From the NCBI GenBank assembly GCA_964606415.1, contig CAZSGN010000003.1, positions 1 through 35,381 on the forward strand: a stretch of DNA of 35,381 nucleotides, in the 5' to 3' direction. The DNA comes from CAZSGN01 sp964606415. Lineage in GTDB: Bacteria > Bacteroidota > Bacteroidia > Bacteroidales > JBBRXJ01. Position numbers and translations under genes: made by a program. Under the pieces are notes generated by a model. That model did no database searches and was not told the DNA's origin. It worked only from the letters and a program-made list of their open reading frames with translations. Shown here piece by piece: positions 7,937 to 15,857 of this stretch. Every line of letters starts with the position of its first letter. Position 1 is the first letter of the stretch.

Positions 7937-9274
7937 TTAAATCGCAGAAGCACCACCGCTTCTACCTTTAATTTTTCCTGATTTCATAAGTCCATCATAA
8001 TGTCTCATTAACAAATGACTTTCTATTTGTTGTAAGGTATCCAATACAACACCAACAAGAATCAACAAAGACGTACCACCGAAAAAGCTGGCAAAAGTCC
8101 GGTCAATTCCAGCAGAAGTAGCAAAAGCAGGTAAAATAGCAACAATTGCAAGAAACACAGAACCAGGTAAGGTTATACGTGACATCACAGTATCCAGAAA
8201 TTCAACAGTTTTACGTCCAGGTTTAACACCAGGAATAAAACCACCGTTTTTCTTCATGTCTTCTGCCATCTGAGTAGGATTAACTGTTATTGCAGTATAA
8301 AAATACGTAAACAAAATAACCATCGTAGCAAAAGTAAAATTATACCAAAAACTTGTAAAGTCAGAAAACGCGGCAATAAAACCACTCATGCTATCTCCAC
8401 CAAATTTTGCAAAAGTGAGAGGCAGAAACATGATAGCCTGTGCAAAGATAATAGGCATAACACCAGCAGCATTCACTTTCAATGGGATATACTGACGAAC
8501 GCCCCCATATTGTTTATTACCCACAATTCTTTTGGCATATTGCACCGGAATTCTCCTGGTTCCCTGCACCAATAAAATAGTAACCACAAAAACAAGAAAC
8601 AGAAAAATAAATTCTACAAGAAAAGCAATTAAACCACCTCCCTCTGGTTCCAATCTTGACCCAAATTCTGCAGCAATACCAAAAGGTAACCCGGCAATAA
8701 TCCCAATCATAATGATCAATGAAATTCCATTCCCAATACCATTATCCGTAATTCTTTCTCCCAGCCACATAATAAACATTGTTCCAGCTGTAAGAATAAG
8801 TACCGAAGACATTGTAAAAAATGCGCCTGATAAAATAAATGCTTCGGGAGGTAACTGTGCATGTAAATTCGCTAAATAGCCTGGTGCCTGTACCAAAAGA
8901 ATAGCCACCGTCAAATACCGTGTAATCTGGTTAATTTTTTTTCTCCCACTCTCACCCTCTCGCTGAAGACGTTGAAAATAAGGAATTGCAATACCCATTA
9001 ACTGGACAACAATAGAAGCAGAAATATAAGGCATAATACCAAGAGCAAACACAGATGCATTAGCAAAAGCCCCTCCAGAGAACATATTAATCATACCCAA
9101 AACACCTTCAGAGGTTTGCTCCTGAAGAGCGCTTAATTGTTTAGGATCAATTCCCGGTAAAGTAATAAAAGAACCAAGTCGATAAATTAACAGTATACCA
9201 AGCGTATAAAGTATTCTTGACCGGAGATCCTCAATCTTATATATATTCTTTATGGTATTAATTAATGCCTTCAT
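7937..9274 (-). CDS. secY: Preprotein translocase subunit SecY
   Basis: SecY is the pore of the SecYEG channel for protein export and membrane insertion. The 445 residues contain about ten hydrophobic segments. Recognisable stretches are ILYTLGILLIYRLGSFITLP near the N-terminus, LGIMPYISASIVVQL (about 77-91), IGNGISLIIMIGIIAGLP, the cytoplasmic loop RRIPVQYAKRIVGNKQYGG, and NPTQMAEDMKKNGGFIPGVK. The gene follows rplO by 6 nt, as in most bacteria, tying translocon supply to ribosome supply. Confidence 0.98.
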   Translation of the reverse strand: MKALINTIKNIYKIEDLRSRILYTLGILLIYRLGSFITLPGIDPKQLSALQEQTSEGVLGMINMFSGGAFANASVFALGIMPYISASIVVQLMGIAIPYFQRLQREGESGRKKINQITRYLTVAILLVQAPGYLANLHAQLPPEAFILSGAFFTMSSVLILTAGTMFIMWLGERITDNGIGNGISLIIMIGIIAGLPFGIAAEFGSRLEPEGGGLIAFLVEFIFLFLVFVVTILLVQGTRRIPVQYAKRIVGNKQYGGVRQYIPLKVNAAGVMPIIFAQAIMFLPLTFAKFGGDSMSGFIAAFSDFTSFWYNFTFATMVILFTYFYTAITVNPTQMAEDMKKNGGFIPGVKPGRKTVEFLDTVMSRITLPGSVFLAIVAILPAFATSAGIDRTFASFFGGTSLLILVGVVLDTLQQIESHLLMRHYDGLMKSGKIKGRSGGASAI

Positions 9275-9280
9275 TATGGA

Positions 9281-9727
9281 TTAAATTTTTTCTGCGGTTC
9301 CACCTAGTGCTTCAATAGCCTCTTTTGCTTTATTAGAGAAGGCATGAGCCTTTATATCAACCTTTTTTGTTAATGAACCATTTGCCAGGATTTTCACCAA
9401 TTCATTCTTAGAGATCAATCCTGCCTGTCTTAATACCTGAGGATCAACAACGGACATATCTTTATCAACAGCAATCTTCTCAATAACATCAAGATTAATG
9501 GCTTTGTATTCGACCCTGTTAGGATTTTTAAATCCATATTTAGGTACACGTCTTTGCAGCGGCATCTGTCCACCTTCAAATCCGAATCTTTTGGAGTAGC
9601 CGGATCTCGACTTCTGTCCTTTGTGTCCCCGGGTCGCAGTATCTCCTTTACCGGATCCTTCACCACGAGCAATACGACTTTTCTTTTTAACAGACCCTTT
9701 AGCAGGTTTTAGGTTATGTAAATTCAT
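9281..9727 (-). CDS. rplO: Ribosomal protein uL15
   Basis: uL15 is a large-subunit protein needed late in 50S assembly. The 148-residue length is normal. The glycine- and basic-rich N-terminal half is typical: MNLHNLKPAKGSVKKKSRIA, then RGEGSGKGDTATRGHKGQKS and SGYSKRFGFEGGQMPLQRRV. The C-terminal half (INLDVIEKIAVDKDMSVVDP) is the globular part. It lies between rpmD and secY. Confidence 0.98.
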   Translation of the reverse strand: MNLHNLKPAKGSVKKKSRIARGEGSGKGDTATRGHKGQKSRSGYSKRFGFEGGQMPLQRRVPKYGFKNPNRVEYKAINLDVIEKIAVDKDMSVVDPQVLRQAGLISKNELVKILANGSLTKKVDIKAHAFSNKAKEAIEALGGTAEKI

Positions 9728-9738
9728 TTTTAAATATT

Positions 9739-9918
9739 TTAGATTTCTTCAACAATAAGGAGGTGTTTAACTTTATCAACCATCCCTTTAATTTGAGGAG
9801 TAATTTCCTTTTCCACAGGGTTATGCATTTTTTTAATACCCAACGCCTTAAGCGTCTCCTTTTGTCTTTTGGTACTACCAATCATACTTTTGACCTGTGT
9901 AATTTTCAACTTTGCCAT
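9739..9918 (-). CDS. rpmD: Ribosomal protein uL30
   Basis: This 59-residue gene was found by hand translation, from an ATG at 9916-9918 to a TAA at 9739-9741. The product begins MAKLKITQVKSMIGSTKRQK and continues ETLKALGIKKMHNPVEKEIT to end HLLIVEEI. The 'KSxIG...Q..TLKALGL.K' pattern is that of bacterial uL30, although the usual Leu is Ile here. uL30 is a small two-stranded large-subunit protein near the 5S rRNA region. Position between rpsE (17 nt away) and rplO (11 nt away) is the standard one. Confidence 0.95.
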   Translation of the reverse strand: MAKLKITQVKSMIGSTKRQKETLKALGIKKMHNPVEKEITPQIKGMVDKVKHLLIVEEI

Positions 9919-9935
9919 GATACGGTTTATTTATT

Positions 9936-10454
9936 CTATCCGTTAAAAACTTTATCCATAGATACATCTCTTTGATGCGCGACCATCCTTGCATCTCTCA
10001 GCTCCATCAAAGCTTTAAAGGTCGCCTTAACAACATTGTGCGGATTAGCAGAACCCTTAGATTTAGCAAGCACATCAGTAATACCAACACTCTCCAAGAC
10101 AGCCCTCATAGCACCACCTGCTTTAACTCCTGTACCATGTGATGCAGGTTTAAGGAAAATCCTTGCTCCATCAAACTTGATGTTTTGTTCATGCGGGATT
10201 GTTCCTTTATAAATAGGTACTTTTATAAGATTTTTTTTGGCACTTTCCACCCCTTTAGCGATAGCAGTAGTGACCTCTTTAGCTTTACCAAGACCATAAC
10301 CAACAATACCATTTTCATCACCTACAACCACAATGGCTGAAAAGCTAAATGTACGGCCACCCTTAGTTACCTTTGTGACTCTTTGAATACCAACTAATCT
10401 GTCTTTAAGTTCCAGATCACTTGTTTTTACTTTTGTGACATTTGTTGCTACCAT
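9936..10454 (-). CDS. rpsE: Ribosomal protein uS5
   Basis: uS5 helps form the mRNA entry channel and affects decoding accuracy. The 172 residues carry the double-stranded RNA-binding-like N domain, with LKDRLVGIQRVTKVTKGGRT (about 17-36), and FSFSAIVVVGDENGIVGYGL. The C domain has HGTGVKAGGAMRAVLESVGI and GSANPHNVVKATF. It sits 9 nt after rplR. Confidence 0.98.
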   Translation of the reverse strand: MVATNVTKVKTSDLELKDRLVGIQRVTKVTKGGRTFSFSAIVVVGDENGIVGYGLGKAKEVTTAIAKGVESAKKNLIKVPIYKGTIPHEQNIKFDGARIFLKPASHGTGVKAGGAMRAVLESVGITDVLAKSKGSANPHNVVKATFKALMELRDARMVAHQRDVSMDKVFNG

Positions 10455-10462
10455 AACTTCTT

Positions 10463-10822
10463 TTAAAATTTTAATCCCGCTTCACGGGCGCTGTCTGCTA
10501 ATGTTTTAACTCTACCATGATATAAATAACCACTGCGATCAAAAACCACCTCATTTACACCTTTCTCAATGGCTTTTTTGGCAAAAGATTCACCCACCAT
10601 TTTAGCCTGATCCTTTTTATTGGCATCTGTTTTCCCGTGGATATCTTTTTCCAAAGATGATGCAGCGACTATGGTTTTTTGATCAACATCATTAATCAGT
10701 TGAACATAAATATTCTTATTACTTCTGAAAACCGACATCCTGGGCTTTTCATTAGTCCCTCTGATTTTCTTCCGGATCCGCCAGCGGATTCTATTTCTCC
10801 TAGCAATTTTTGTAAGCGCCAT
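10463..10822 (-). CDS. rplR: Ribosomal protein uL18
   Basis: uL18 binds 5S rRNA together with uL5 and anchors it to the large subunit. At 119 residues it has the usual bacterial size. Seen: the basic N-terminal extension MALTKIARRNRIRWRIRKKI, RMSVFRSNKNIYVQLI-like core with small differences, and the C-terminal VVFDRSGYLYHGRVKTLADS followed by AREAGLKF, the family ending. It lies between rplF and rpsE. Confidence 0.97.
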   Translation of the reverse strand: MALTKIARRNRIRWRIRKKIRGTNEKPRMSVFRSNKNIYVQLINDVDQKTIVAASSLEKDIHGKTDANKKDQAKMVGESFAKKAIEKGVNEVVFDRSGYLYHGRVKTLADSAREAGLKF

Positions 10823-10844
10823 GATTTAAACTTTACTAATATTA

Positions 10845-11399
10845 TTAAACACTTGCTGATTTACCAGCTTTTCTTCTAATATGCTCACCGACATATTTAA
10901 CACCTTTTCCTTTATAAGGTTCAGGTGGACGCAATGACCTGATTTTTGAAGCCACATGTCCGATTAATTGTTTATCGTGACTTATCAGTGTAATAATTGG
11001 ATTACTTCTTTTTTCAGTTTTTGCTTCTACACTAATCTCTTGGGGTAATTGAAAAAAAATATTATGTGAATAACCAAGACTCAATTCCAGCATTTGCCCC
11101 TTAGCTTCAGCCCTATAACCAACACCAACCAATTCGAGTTTAATTTCATACCCCTTAGAAACCCCTTCGACCATATTAGCGAGTAAAGCACGTGTCAATC
11201 CATGCAAAGACTTATGTCTTTTTTGTTCTGTAGGTCTTACAACCTTAACAATTTGATCCTCAATAAATATTTTCATTTCCGGATCAATCTTCTCAGTTAA
11301 TTCTCCTTTAGGGCCTTTAGCCTTAACGACATTAGCCGCATCAACATCCAAAGTAACACCCTCCGGCAATTCTATCGGTAAATTTCCTATTCGTGACAT
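10845..11399 (-). CDS. rplF: Ribosomal protein uL6
   Basis: uL6 lies near the sarcin-ricin loop and the factor-binding site. The 184 residues comprise two repeated domains. The N-terminal MSRIGNLPIELPEGVTLDVD and the C-terminal signature PEPYKGKGVKYVGEHIRRKA (about 158-177) followed by GKSASV are diagnostic. It follows rpsH by 12 nt. Confidence 0.98.
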   Translation of the reverse strand: MSRIGNLPIELPEGVTLDVDAANVVKAKGPKGELTEKIDPEMKIFIEDQIVKVVRPTEQKRHKSLHGLTRALLANMVEGVSKGYEIKLELVGVGYRAEAKGQMLELSLGYSHNIFFQLPQEISVEAKTEKRSNPIITLISHDKQLIGHVASKIRSLRPPEPYKGKGVKYVGEHIRRKAGKSASV

Positions 11400-11411
11400 T
11401 GATATAATCTT

Positions 11412-11807
11412 TTAATAGACGTAACACAATACCTCGCCACCAACACACAACTGGCGAGCTTCTTTATCGGTAAGTACCCCTTTAGATGTAGATAATATGG
11501 CAATCCCCATACCATTCAGCACCCTTGGGATTTCGTTATGATTAACATATTTTCTAAGACCGGGCTTACTAACCCTTTTAAGTTCTTTTATAGCAGGTTG
11601 TTCAGTCTCAGGGTTATATTTCAAAGCGATTTTAACAACACCCTGCTTATCATCATCTTCAAACTTATAGCTTAAAACATACCCTTTATCGTAAAGAATC
11701 TTTGTAATATTCTTTTTCAAATTAGAAGCCGGGATTTCAACAACTTTATGGTGAGCCATGATGGCATTTCTCACTCTTGTCAAATAATCTGCAATAGAAT
11801 CAGTCAT
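11412..11807 (-). CDS. rpsH: Ribosomal protein uS8
   Basis: uS8 binds the central domain of 16S rRNA early in assembly. In E. coli it is also the translational repressor of the spc operon; whether that control exists here is not visible. The 131 residues are standard. Seen: DSIADYLTRVRNAIMAHHK at the N-terminus, and KPGLRKYVNHNEIPRVLNGM plus GIAILSTSKGVLTDKEARQL in the C-terminal rRNA-binding domain. Confidence 0.98.
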   Translation of the reverse strand: MTDSIADYLTRVRNAIMAHHKVVEIPASNLKKNITKILYDKGYVLSYKFEDDDKQGVVKIALKYNPETEQPAIKELKRVSKPGLRKYVNHNEIPRVLNGMGIAILSTSKGVLTDKEARQLCVGGEVLCYVY

Positions 11808-11825
11808 TTCATTAACATATTTAAA

Positions 11826-12095
11826 TTACCAACTAGCTTTTTTAACACCAGGAATTAACCCATTAGAAGCCATTTCCCTAAATGTAATTCGTGAAATACC
11901 AAATTGCCTCATGAACCCTCTGGGTCTTCCGGTTAAACTACACCTGTTATGCAAACGAATAGGATTCGAATTTCTAGGCAACCGGCTAAGTTTCTGATAA
12001 TCACCTTCAGCTTTTAATTTTGCTCTTCTGGCAGCATATTTCTTTACCAAACGTGCACGTTTCCTTTCCCGTGCTTTCATCGATTCTTTAGCCAT
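11826..12095 (-). CDS. rpsN: Ribosomal protein uS14, zinc-free form
   Basis: uS14 is in the 30S head next to uS3 and uS10. The 89-residue length is that of the long, zinc-independent class. The C-terminal half RCSLTGRPRGFMRQFGISRI and TFREMASNGLIPGVKKASW carries only one cysteine instead of the CxxC-CxxC ribbon of the short class. The lysine/arginine-rich N-terminus (MAKESMKARERKRARLVKKY) is typical. It lies 3 nt after rplE. Confidence 0.97.
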   Translation of the reverse strand: MAKESMKARERKRARLVKKYAARRAKLKAEGDYQKLSRLPRNSNPIRLHNRCSLTGRPRGFMRQFGISRITFREMASNGLIPGVKKASW

Positions 12096-12098
12096 ATT

Positions 12099-12656
12099 TT
12101 AATTCTTTTTTTCTTGATTAAAAGGGATTCCAAATTCACGAAGAAGCGCATATCCTTCTTCATCTGTAGGAGCAGTAGTAACAAAAGATACTTCAAGTCC
12201 CAATATTTTAGCCACTTTATCAATATCAATTTCAGGAAAAATAATCTGCTCCTGTATACCGAGGCAATAATTACCCCTGCCGTCAAATTTTGTCCCTACA
12301 CCATTAAAGTCACGGATTCGAGGCATTGAAAAAGATATCAGTCTTTCCAGGAATTCGTACATTTTGTCTTTCCTCAAAGTCACTTTTGTTCCAATCGGCA
12401 TATTTCTTCTCAGTTTAAAATTAGAAACATCCCTTTTGGAATAAGTTTGGATCGCTTTTTGTCCGGCAATAGCAGTAAGCTCTTCTTGCGCGATATCAAC
12501 AAGTTTCTTGTCTGCAACAGCATCACCGATACCCCGGTTAATGACAATTTTCTCGAGTTTAGGAACCTGCATAATTGATTTGTATCCAAATTCCTCTTTT
12601 AATTTAGGAATAATCTCATCCTGATACTTTTTCCTGAGTGCTGGTTGATATTCCAT
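12099..12656 (-). CDS. rplE: Ribosomal protein uL5
   Basis: uL5 binds 5S rRNA and forms a bridge to the small subunit near the P-site tRNA. The 185 residues are typical. Seen: ALRKKYQDEIIPKLKEEFGY near the N-terminus, VPKLEKIVINRGIGDAV, AIQTYSKRDVSNFKLRRNMP and PRIRDFNGVGTKFDGRGNYC. Its ATG shares one base with the rplX stop (TAATG at 12654-12658), so the two genes are probably translationally coupled. Confidence 0.98.
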   Translation of the reverse strand: MEYQPALRKKYQDEIIPKLKEEFGYKSIMQVPKLEKIVINRGIGDAVADKKLVDIAQEELTAIAGQKAIQTYSKRDVSNFKLRRNMPIGTKVTLRKDKMYEFLERLISFSMPRIRDFNGVGTKFDGRGNYCLGIQEQIIFPEIDIDKVAKILGLEVSFVTTAPTDEEGYALLREFGIPFNQEKKN

Positions 12657-12979
12657 TACTTGATCTCCTCTCCTGATTTTTTAGAATAGCGAACTAATTT
12701 ATTCTGATCATTCAATCTCCTCCCGACTCTTGAGGGAGTACCGGAGGAAGGATCGATAACCATTATATTTGAAATATGAACAGGCCCTTCTTTCTTAACA
12801 ATTCCTCCCTGCGGATTCTCAGCATTCGGTTTGGTATGCTTTGAAATCATATTGGCACCTTCTACAATGGCTCTGTTCTTTTGGGTATCCACATTTAATA
12901 CTCTTCCTTGCTGGCCTTTATATTCGCCACCAATAATCATTACTGTATCACCCTTTTTTATGTGCAGTTTACGTTGCAT
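12656..12979 (-). CDS. rplX: Ribosomal protein uL24
   Basis: uL24 is one of the initiator proteins for 50S assembly. The KOW motif is seen as KKGDTVMIIGGEYKGQQGRV (about 7-26), followed by SKHTKPNAENPQGGIVKKEG and the usual C-terminal part. I chose the ATG at 12979 (MQRKLHIKKGD, 107 residues) over a TTG two codons upstream because the family N-terminus begins here. The stop overlaps the rplE start by one base. Confidence 0.96.
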   Translation of the reverse strand: MQRKLHIKKGDTVMIIGGEYKGQQGRVLNVDTQKNRAIVEGANMISKHTKPNAENPQGGIVKKEGPVHISNIMVIDPSSGTPSRVGRRLNDQNKLVRYSKKSGEEIK

Positions 12980-13012
12980 GATCAATATATATTAAAATCT
13001 TAATTCAATAAT

Positions 13013-13378
13013 TTAAAGCACTTCAGGAGCAAGAGAAACAATCTTCATATTATGCTCCCTCAATTCTCTTGAGATAGGGCCAAAGATACGTGTACCTCTC
13101 ATTTCCCCGGCCGGGCCCAACAAGACACAAGCATTGTCATCAAATCGGATATATGATCCATCAGGTCTTCTGATTTCTTTGTTGGTTCTGACCACAATCG
13201 CTTTTGAAACCGTCCCTTTTTTGACACCACTTGTAGGAATGGCATCTTTTACAGTAACAACAATCATATCACCGATTGAAGCATAACGTTTCCGGGTGCC
13301 ACCTAAAACGCGGACGCATAAAACTTCTTTTGCACCACTATTGTCCGCTACATTTAACCTAGTTTCTTGCTGTATCAT
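13013..13378 (-). CDS. rplN: Ribosomal protein uL14
   Basis: uL14 sits at the subunit interface, contacts uL19 and 16S rRNA, and is the docking point of the silencing factor RsfS in bacteria. The 121 residues follow the family closely: MIQQETRLNVADNSGAKEVL, CVRVLGGTRKRYASIGDMIV, FDDNACVLL and GTRIFGPISRELREHNMKIV. It lies just after rpsQ (2 nt). Confidence 0.98.
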   Translation of the reverse strand: MIQQETRLNVADNSGAKEVLCVRVLGGTRKRYASIGDMIVVTVKDAIPTSGVKKGTVSKAIVVRTNKEIRRPDGSYIRFDDNACVLLGPAGEMRGTRIFGPISRELREHNMKIVSLAPEVL

Positions 13379-13380
13379 TA

Positions 13381-13653
13381 TTACTTAGCTCTTTCAATAA
13401 TTTCTACCAGTCTCCAGTTTTTATTCTTGCTTAATGGTCTTGTTTCCATAACCCGAACTTTATCACCAACATTGGCATCATTCTTATCGTCATGAACCAT
13501 TAATTTCGTGGTTTTTTTCACGAATTTACCATAGATGGGATGCTGTATTCTTCTTTGTACAGCAATAACAGCAGATTTCTCCATTTTATTGCTAACCACA
13601 ATACCCACCCGCTCTTTTCTAAGGTTTCTTTTTTTTGTTATTTCGTTTTCCAT
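13381..13653 (-). CDS. rpsQ: Ribosomal protein uS17
   Basis: uS17 is an early-binding 30S protein with an OB fold. The 90 residues include LRKERVGIVVSNKMEKSAVI (about 11-30), HPIYGKFVKKTTKLMVHDD, and the C-terminal VRVMETRPLSKNKNWRLVEI, all family hallmarks. The N-terminal MENEITKKRN is a short extension. It lies 15 nt after rpmC. Confidence 0.97.
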   Translation of the reverse strand: MENEITKKRNLRKERVGIVVSNKMEKSAVIAVQRRIQHPIYGKFVKKTTKLMVHDDKNDANVGDKVRVMETRPLSKNKNWRLVEIIERAK

Positions 13654-13668
13654 CTTTAATGAAACTTT

Positions 13669-13878
13669 CTATTGTTCTTTTTCATTTATTTTCATCGCTC
13701 TTCTTTTCAATTCAGTCTGGAGCCGAGCAATATTTTTTCTGGCATGCTTAATTTTCATTGGATTATCCAATGGAGAAATGGCATGATTCAACAGCATCTT
13801 ATTCAACATCCCTTTTTCGTTTTCGATGCGCTCTTCAAGTTCTTTCTCTGTAAATTCTCTAATTTCTGAATTTTTCAT
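13669..13878 (-). CDS. rpmC: Ribosomal protein uL29
   Basis: uL29 is a small helical hairpin next to uL23 at the peptide exit, part of the docking platform for trigger factor and SRP. The 69 residues fit the family: MKNSEIREFTEKELEERIEN at the start and NPMKIKHARKNIARLQTELK near the end. It lies 16 nt after rplP and 15 nt before rpsQ. Confidence 0.97.
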   Translation of the reverse strand: MKNSEIREFTEKELEERIENEKGMLNKMLLNHAISPLDNPMKIKHARKNIARLQTELKRRAMKINEKEQ

Positions 13879-13894
13879 AGTTCAATATCTTAAT

Positions 13895-14314
13895 CTATTC
13901 CTGATAATCAGTACGAACAACCAATTTAGTAGTAACAGGTAATTTTTGAGCACCTAACCTTAATGCTTCACGTGCAACTTCTAATGGTACCCCATCCACT
14001 TCCATAATAATTCTTCCTGGTTCAACAGGAGCAACGTATCCCTCAGGAGCTCCTTTTCCTTTACCCATACGAACCTCTGCGGGTTTGGTAGTGATCGGTT
14101 TATCAGGAAAAATCCGGATCCATACCTGTCCTTCACGTTTCATAAAACGGGTTGTAGCCTGTCGCATCGCTTCAATCTGACGACCTGTAATCCAGGTACC
14201 TTGTAAAGATTTGATTCCAAAAGAACCATAAGCGAGGGTACTACCCCTTTTTGCCACTTTTCTAACACGTCCTTTCTGTCTTCTTCTATACTTAACTTTC
14301 TTTGGCTGTAACAT
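13895..14314 (-). CDS. rplP: Ribosomal protein uL16
   Basis: uL16 is a late-assembling 50S protein near the peptidyl-transferase centre and A-site tRNA elbow. The 139 residues are standard: MLQPKKVKYRRRQKGRVRKV, FGIKSLQGTWITGRQIEAMR, RIFPDKPITTKPAEVRMGKG, and KGAPEGYVAPVEPGRIIMEV with the conserved loop. It lies between rpsC and rpmC. Confidence 0.98.
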   Translation of the reverse strand: MLQPKKVKYRRRQKGRVRKVAKRGSTLAYGSFGIKSLQGTWITGRQIEAMRQATTRFMKREGQVWIRIFPDKPITTKPAEVRMGKGKGAPEGYVAPVEPGRIIMEVDGVPLEVAREALRLGAQKLPVTTKLVVRTDYQE

Positions 14315-14356
14315 TTTTTATTTCAATTATATTAAGTCAATATGGATCTGGTTCGT

Positions 14357-15070
14357 TTATTTTCTTTTCTTTTTAGCAAAATTTCCGCCACCTGCACTTT
14401 TTTGCTTTTTTTGTTTAATGCCAATATTTGGAGAAAGATCCCTTTTACCATATACTTCACCTTTGCAAATCCACACTTTAACCCCAATCATTCCACTTTT
14501 TGTTTTGGCTTCACTCAAAGCATAATCAATATCAGCGCGTAAAGTATGCAAAGGAATACGGCCTTCCTTATAAGATTCGGTCCTGGCCATTTCTGCACCA
14601 CCCACTCTTCCAGAGACCATGATCTTAATACCTTCAGCTCCCATACGCATAGTCGCGGTAATAGCCATTTTCAGTGCTCTTTTATAAGAAATATTCCCCT
14701 CAATCTGCCGGGCAATATTATAAGCGACGATATGGGCATCAAGTTCAGGGCGTTTAACTTCAAAAATATTGATCTGCACTTCCTTTTTAGTTAGTTTTCT
14801 CAATTCCTCCTTCAACTTATCGACTTCCTGTCCCCCTTTGCCAATAATAATACCAGGCCTTGCAGTATTTACAGTAACGGTAATCAATTTAAGCGTACGC
14901 TCTATAATAATGTTTGCAAGACTCGCTTTAGCCAAACGAGCATATAAATATTCCCTGATCTTAGAATCTTCGTAAATTTTTTCTGTATAATCCTGTCCAC
15001 CATACCAATTGGATTCCCAACCACGGATGATACCTAAACGATTTGATATTGGATTAACTTTTTGTCCCAT
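14357..15070 (-). CDS. rpsC: Ribosomal protein uS3
   Basis: uS3 forms part of the mRNA entry pore and helicase activity of the 30S subunit. The 237 residues contain a KH-type RNA-binding domain with the GKGG loop at 77-80 (RPGIIIGKGGQEVDKL), and the C-terminal domain with ISYKRALKMAITATMRMGAE and GRVGGAEMARTESYKEGRIP. The tail ends in a lysine-rich stretch (KKQKSAGGGNFAKKKRK). It lies 4 nt after rplV. Confidence 0.98.
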   Translation of the reverse strand: MGQKVNPISNRLGIIRGWESNWYGGQDYTEKIYEDSKIREYLYARLAKASLANIIIERTLKLITVTVNTARPGIIIGKGGQEVDKLKEELRKLTKKEVQINIFEVKRPELDAHIVAYNIARQIEGNISYKRALKMAITATMRMGAEGIKIMVSGRVGGAEMARTESYKEGRIPLHTLRADIDYALSEAKTKSGMIGVKVWICKGEVYGKRDLSPNIGIKQKKQKSAGGGNFAKKKRK

Positions 15071-15074
15071 TTAT

Positions 15075-15536
15075 TTATTGATTTGATTGTTCGTCAGTTA
15101 CCGCTTCAGTTTCAACATCGACATTTTCATTCTCCTGTGCCTGATTACGTGCTCCCAGGACAACTGTGACATGATTTGATCTTTTCCTGATCAGATGCGC
15201 ACGTCCCTGAGCCGCCGGACGTAATCTTTTTAATGTTCTTCCCTGATCAACCATTATCTCTTTGATAAAAAGATCTGCATCTTCAATTCTCATTCCCTCA
15301 TTTTTACTTTGCCAGTTAGCAATAGCAGACAAAACCAATTTCTCCATCTTCTCTGCAGCATCCTTCTTAGTAAACTTCAAGATATCCAGTGCTTTATTGA
15401 CATCTTCTCCTCTTATAAGATCAGCAACAAGCCTCATTTTTCTAGGAGAAACAGGACAATTCCGAAGAACCGCATAAAAACGATTCTGTTTTTCTTGCTT
15501 GAGACGTTCGGCTCTATTTCTTTTTCTTGCACCCAT
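15075..15536 (-). CDS. rplV: Ribosomal protein uL22 with N- and C-terminal extensions
   Basis: uL22 lines the nascent-peptide tunnel with its long loop. The conserved core spans about 20-128: AVLRNCPVSPRKMRLVADLI, NWQSKNEGMRIEDADLFIKE and KRLRPAAQGRAHLIRKRSNH. At 153 residues it is longer than the 110-residue E. coli protein. It adds a basic leader (MGARKRNRAERLKQEKQNR) and an acidic tail (QENENVDVETEAVTDEQSNQ) that is probably disordered. It lies between rpsS and rpsC. Confidence 0.97.
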   Translation of the reverse strand: MGARKRNRAERLKQEKQNRFYAVLRNCPVSPRKMRLVADLIRGEDVNKALDILKFTKKDAAEKMEKLVLSAIANWQSKNEGMRIEDADLFIKEIMVDQGRTLKRLRPAAQGRAHLIRKRSNHVTVVLGARNQAQENENVDVETEAVTDEQSNQ

Positions 15537-15562
15537 TATAAAAATTATTTGATTCTTTAAAA

Positions 15563-15829
15563 TTATTTCCGGTTACCGGCATGACTTCTAAAAGTTCTAG
15601 TTGGAGCAAATTCACCAAGCTTATGCCCTACCATATTTTCAGTAATATATACCGGAATAAATTTATTTCCATTATGCACAGCTATCGTTAAGCCAACAAA
15701 TTCAGGTGTGATCATCGATCTTCTTGACCATGTTTTGATAACCTGTTTCTTCTTTGACCCATTCATTTCAATAGCTCTTTTTTCAAGCTTAAAATCAACA
15801 AAGGGTCCTTTTTTCAATGATCTTGCCAT
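15563..15829 (-). CDS. rpsS: Ribosomal protein uS19
   Basis: uS19 is in the 30S head, paired with uS13. The 88 residues match the family almost throughout: MARSLKKGPFVDFKLEKRAI, VIKTWSRRSMITPEFVGLTI, and the C-terminal VGHKLGEFAPTRTFRSHAGN. It lies between rplB and rplV. Confidence 0.98.
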   Translation of the reverse strand: MARSLKKGPFVDFKLEKRAIEMNGSKKKQVIKTWSRRSMITPEFVGLTIAVHNGNKFIPVYITENMVGHKLGEFAPTRTFRSHAGNRK

Positions 15830-15857
15830 AATAAATCAGATCTAAAAATTATTCAAA

